A stretch of DNA of 10,273 nucleotides from Euperipatoides rowelli. Its lineage: Eukaryota > Onychophora > Udeonychophora > Euonychophora > Peripatopsidae. How positions within the stretch are numbered: position 1 is the first letter of the stretch; every line of letters starts with the position of its first letter. This document shows positions 7,469-10,273 of this stretch, one piece after another. The notes beneath the pieces were generated by a model. The model made no database searches. It was not told the origin of the DNA and worked only from the letters and a program-made list of their open reading frames with translations. Location: NCBI GenBank assembly GCA_003024985.2, contig PXIH01S0023267.1; one strand, written 5' to 3'. Position numbers and translations under genes: made by a program.

Positions 7469-7793
7469 ATCATGTGATTTTCAGAAGACAAAGTTTTGCG
7501 GCATATTTCTTGCTATTTGAATGCTGTGTAGCGAAACTGGGATTACAAAATATGGTAACAATATTTTTTTGTTTTGATCAAAAGTATTTTAATTTTTAGC
7601 TTATTTTAATCATGATTGAATATGCTTTTCAAAAAAAATACAAATGCTTAACAATAAATGCAATTTTGACTTTTAAAACGTAGATAAAGTAGTAGGTCAC
7701 CACATCAGCTTTGAAAATATGGCCTAATAATTAAGAACTTGCAGTGGGAAATTAAAACCGATTTAATCTAAACTTTTTTTAGACTAAAATTGA
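7469..7793. other. AT-rich spacer, nothing recognised
   Basis: Both strands have frequent stops and no gene, repeat or clear motif. It forms part of the untranslated stretch between the gag relic and repeat copy 2. Confidence 0.5.
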
Positions 7794-7835
7794 CTAAAAG
7801 ATCAAGATAACCAGGTTCGAATCCTGGCTTTTGGG
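7794..7835 (+). other. tRNA-like minihelix: acceptor stem plus T arm
   Basis: CTAAAAG (7794-7800) pairs over seven base pairs (one G-U) with CTTTTGG (7828-7834), followed by a G in the discriminator position (7835). Inside is a perfect T arm, CCAGG-TTCGAAT-CCTGG (7811-7827), containing the Pol III B-box consensus GGTTCGAATCC (7814-7824). Only ten bases (7801-7810) stand where the D and anticodon arms should be, and CCA is not encoded. This is a tRNA top half without a decoding half: a tRNA pseudogene with an internal deletion, a fragment of a tRNA-derived SINE, or a minimal tRNA-like hairpin. A full tRNA gene is excluded by length. Confidence 0.55.
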
Positions 7836-8118
7836 AGACAGATAATTTAACATGTCATAAACCTAAGTCTATCTACACTACAGTAGGCTACTTTTCAATA
7901 GCCACCAAAAAATAAATAATTAAAAATAGTACACGGCCATTCCGTCTAAAAAAATTAGACCTACTAATCACACAAAAAAGAAATACCTAAAACAGGATCA
8001 CTAAAATCTTTAGAAAATATTACAATAAATAAATCCTAAATAAATAAATAAATATTCCAGGAATAATTAGTAATTTAATTAGCCATAGAATATAAATTTA
8101 AACAAAAAATATAGACCA
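7836..8118. other. AT-rich spacer between minihelix and repeat copy 2
   Basis: No gene is visible. It includes the AAAT microsatellite and, if copy 1 extends beyond the left window edge, it may contain further sequence belonging to the 2-kb repeat. Confidence 0.4.
8024..8053 (+). repeat. AAAT tetranucleotide microsatellite
   Basis: Interrupted AAAT units (one CCT break near 8035) over about 30 bp, close to the left visible edge of repeat copy 2. Confidence 0.75.
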
Positions 8119-8164
8119 TGACATGTATTCTAGACGATTAAAAGATTTAAAAATCTTTCTATTC

Positions 8165-8184
8165 CCAACTTGACAGAAAGTTGG
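8165..8184. repeat. Conserved hairpin CCAACTT...AAGTTGG, copy 2
   Basis: Counterpart of 46-65 with a seven-base-pair stem and six-base loop. The stem is kept although loop bases differ between copies. Confidence 0.35.
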
Positions 8185-9398
8185 TATGATCGCTTAGGCA
8201 TAAAATAATAATACTTCTCCAAAACAAGTTATAGAGTATCCACAATGGATAACCAAAAATATAAATATATTCAATCATAAATTAAATGACAGATGCAGGA
8301 GAGATAAAGTAAAACAACAACGCCTCTCTATATCTTTAAATTTAGCAATGCATTATTTTATTTTTCAAAATCAAGCAATAATATTCCCTAATATAATAAA
8401 AAAATCAATTTTACAAAATATAGCAATTTTTATTATGTTTAGTTTAACTAAATGAAATTTATAAAAACATTTATTATTGTGATTAAATATCACCCCAAAA
8501 CCTGGAGAATTCGTAAATATGTTGATCGTAAAAAAAAATAGATTTTGTGATATACTGATCAGATTTAATGTAATTTTCAGGAAGTATAATTTCAAAAAAT
8601 AAATGAACTAATTAGTTGTAGTTGATTTATTTAATTAACAAGTTTATTTCAATGTTCGGAAAAACTAATAACTTACGTTACAAGTTTGCTTTGATGCAAT
8701 GTTGACGGTATCATGTTATTTACACAGGTAGAAGCACGGAAAAGTCTGGACCACTCTGCACAGAATTTTGTCTTTTCTTGCAGTAGATTCTGGACCAATT
8801 TGACCAGGACTTTGCCTTTCTGTCTGTGGCTTCCGTTATACACCAGAGCAAATTAAAGAATGAAAATTGGACTATTTATGCTATTTCTAAATACGGTAGA
8901 AGTTTAAATGACCCACAATCTTCTGCTTTGCTTTCATATGTTTAAACAAAATTGTATCAGTGATTAGTTGAAGTAACAGCTGATTGTGGTTAAAAACAAT
9001 GACAAAAATCTTTTACAGTGAGGATGATTTCTTTACTTTTGATTGTATGATGGTTTTAAATTTTCCAGAAAAACAATAAAAAGGCTTTATGGAAGTAGAC
9101 AAAATCATTAAATTAGTGATTTTTTAATGATTGATAAACATTTGGTTTTGCATAAAGTCTCTAGAAAGGCAAATAAACAAAACAACAGTAAAATTAGAAG
9201 GCTTATTTCTGATTGTAAACACACTAACGTGTACTTTGTTTACATTGAAGAGGGTGTGACGACAGCAGGAATCCATTATTAGCTTTATCGTAAAGGTAAA
9301 TATTTCAGCATACAGTGAGACTCAAAGTTCATATTTCCAATTTTAGGAAATAACAAATAATATTAAATGATTTCAAATTTAAATAAATTAATTTTTTC

Positions 9399-9511
9399 AA
9401 AACATCAGTCCATTATTCCAATATTTACAAAGTTCATTAAATAACTGCAGCTCAGGATAATGACGTCATCAAATCAATTGGATAGCTTTTGAAAAGAAAT
9501 AAAAAATAAAA
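9399..9511 (+). promoter_or_regulatory. Near-invariant block with CRE-type TGACGTCA, copy 2
   Basis: Counterpart of 1262-1374, with the palindrome TGACGTCA at 9461-9468. The two visible differences are a C/G and an A/T change just before the palindrome. The block ends against the ambiguous bases at 9513-9528, so its right limit is uncertain. Confidence 0.3.
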
Positions 9512-9512
9512 G

Positions 9513-9528
9513 NCNCATTTTNGCATTN
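9513..9528. other. Four ambiguous bases (N)
   Basis: N at 9513, 9515, 9522 and 9528. Copy 1 reads through the equivalent stretch (about 1375-1395) without ambiguity, and the spacing suggests one N is an extra base call. This reflects sequencing quality, not biology. Confidence 0.95.
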
Positions 9529-9851
9529 TATAAAAATTATTCTAAGATGCTTAGGGTCTTACACCTTAAAATATATTCCTTCTCCAAGTTTTATTTAACA
9601 AACCCCCATTAATGTTTTATTTTCTTTTTATAAATAAAATATACCGTATAGGAAGTATAACAGTAAAAAAAAATCACCAAACAATTTATAAAAAAAATAC
9701 CAAGAATTGTATTTTAAATCTTTTACCAAGCCATAACAAATTCTGAACATATAGTTTAAATAAATGAATTTAAAGTCAATAATTTACACTTAGTAAATTA
9801 TAATAATCTATCAATAATATAAACATAACATCAAATCTTTCTCCTTTCTGT

Positions 9852-9925
9852 CAGAGGATTAAATTTTCAGAACTTTCTTAATTACTATAAGAGTCACACT
9901 TTCAATTTATTAAATAAATTACCCT
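9852..9925 (+). repeat. 74-bp identical block of the 2-kb repeat, copy 2
   Basis: Identical partner of 1721-1794. The following 90 or so bases, up to about 10020, also stay close to copy 1, with a handful of substitutions. Confidence 0.5.
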
Positions 9926-10065
9926 TTGGTCTCTAAAATTATAGCAATGCATATAATCAGGTAAGTACTAGATATAATAGCAAATTAGTTTAAACCAGAG
10001 CTATACAAAATATATATTTCTTTTAGTCTCAAATTTCTTATAGTTTATCTCATACAATTAATTTA

Positions 10066-10191
10066 AATATAAAAATACATTTAATTTACTTTGTCTTCTT
10101 TAGATTTTTGTACAGCTTGGCTAACTAAGAGGATAATCCACCAAGTTGATTGTACTTTAGTCAGTCCAGCTTTGGTTTTAAGATAAGTACT
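10066..10191 (+). other. 126-bp insertion/deletion, flanked by 8-bp repeats
   Basis: This segment is present in copy 2 only. TTAATTTA stands on both sides of it (10058-10065 and 10192-10199). Copy 1 has a single related site (TTAATGTA, near 1926-1933). An 8-bp target duplication would suit a small hAT-type non-autonomous insertion, but I see no terminal inverted repeats. TTAATTTA also occurs once inside the segment (10081-10088), so a slippage deletion in copy 1 is equally possible. Confidence 0.4.
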
Positions 10192-10273
10192 TTAATTTAT
10201 CTTACATATTCAATTTATAATAAAAACAAATAGTACATAGATTTGTATTCATTAACAGTAGGCTATTTCTTTT

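Larger units (their letters stand above)
8121..10273 (+). repeat. 2-kb direct repeat, copy 2 (possible long LTR)
   Basis: This is the second copy of the repeat at 1-2010. It holds the four ambiguous bases and a roughly 126-bp segment absent from copy 1. The alignable part begins at 8121 only because copy 1 is cut by the window edge, so the real left end could lie further left. Just before it, 8116-8120 reads CCATG. On the minus strand this gives ...CA followed by TGG, the arrangement expected of an LTR end next to a primer-binding site, but the bases beyond TGG are AT-only and match no tRNA I recognise. If the flanks are LTRs, this is the 5' LTR of the minus-strand element. Confidence 0.88.

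Noticed and set aside
7740-7835. Full tRNA gene with an A-box-like TTGCAGTGGG upstream of the B box
   Set aside because: No 5' acceptor strand, D arm or anticodon arm can be drawn at that distance, and the A-box match needs a gap.
8101-8118. Primer-binding site right beside repeat copy 2
   Set aside because: Only TGG plus a C fits; the next bases are AT-only and do not match a tRNA 3' end that I know.
8371-8595. 74-codon minus-strand frame in repeat copy 2
   Set aside because: It depends on a segment of about 38 bp that copy 1 lacks, and is composed of low-complexity Ile/Phe/Asn. It is not conserved as a frame in copy 1.
10080-10125. Similarity of the copy-2-only segment to 2027-2062
   Set aside because: About two thirds identity in T-rich sequence with gaps is not distinguishable from chance.
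1-10273. CRISPR arrays, bacterial operons or phage genes
   Set aside because: No regularly spaced repeats, no ribosome binding sites and no prokaryotic coding density; the retroelement and splice-like signals indicate a eukaryote.

Overview
The window is AT-rich eukaryotic, most likely animal, DNA. It has no bacterial-style operons or ribosome binding sites, and it holds a decayed retroelement, homopolymer and AAAT microsatellite tracts, and a splice-site-bounded exon-like segment. Four ambiguous bases (9513-9528) point to a shotgun or BAC-type assembly. I cannot name the species. No intact protein-coding gene is visible.

Layout on the + strand: (1) 1-2010 and 8121-10273 are two copies, in the same orientation, of a roughly 2-kb non-coding repeat. 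By eye they are about 90% identical, with patches that are almost unchanged. Copy 1 is cut by the left window edge and copy 2 by the right edge, so neither outer end can be seen. (2) 2011-2785 is mostly non-coding but contains, on the minus strand, a 137-bp segment with good splice signals and an almost open frame (2330-2466), and an NRF-1/Ewg-like palindromic site (2572-2582). (3) 2786-7323, minus strand, is a heavily mutated Ty3/gypsy-type LTR retrotransposon. Reading right to left it has a coiled-coil-like leader ORF, gag capsid, a CCHC zinc knuckle, a Pro/Lys-rich linker, the C-terminal half of a protease, reverse transcriptase (YLDD) and RNase H, then a gap where the integrase core should be, and finally a possible integrase tail fused to a very acidic region. 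Every part is interrupted by stops or frameshifts. (4) 7357-8118 is AT-rich spacer containing a tRNA acceptor/T-arm minihelix (7794-7835).

The 2-kb repeats flank the retroelement symmetrically. They could be its very long, old LTRs, or two units of a tandem duplication of about 8.1 kb. The sequence alone does not decide. Differences between the copies are enriched in CpG to TpG/CpA changes, which suggests past cytosine methylation. The element is dead: it cannot make Gag, and no integrase core is present.

The observations most worth following up are the exon-like segment with its GC-rich promoter-type motif, the acidic tail, the tRNA minihelix, and the uneven conservation of the flanking repeats around a perfect TGACGTCA site.
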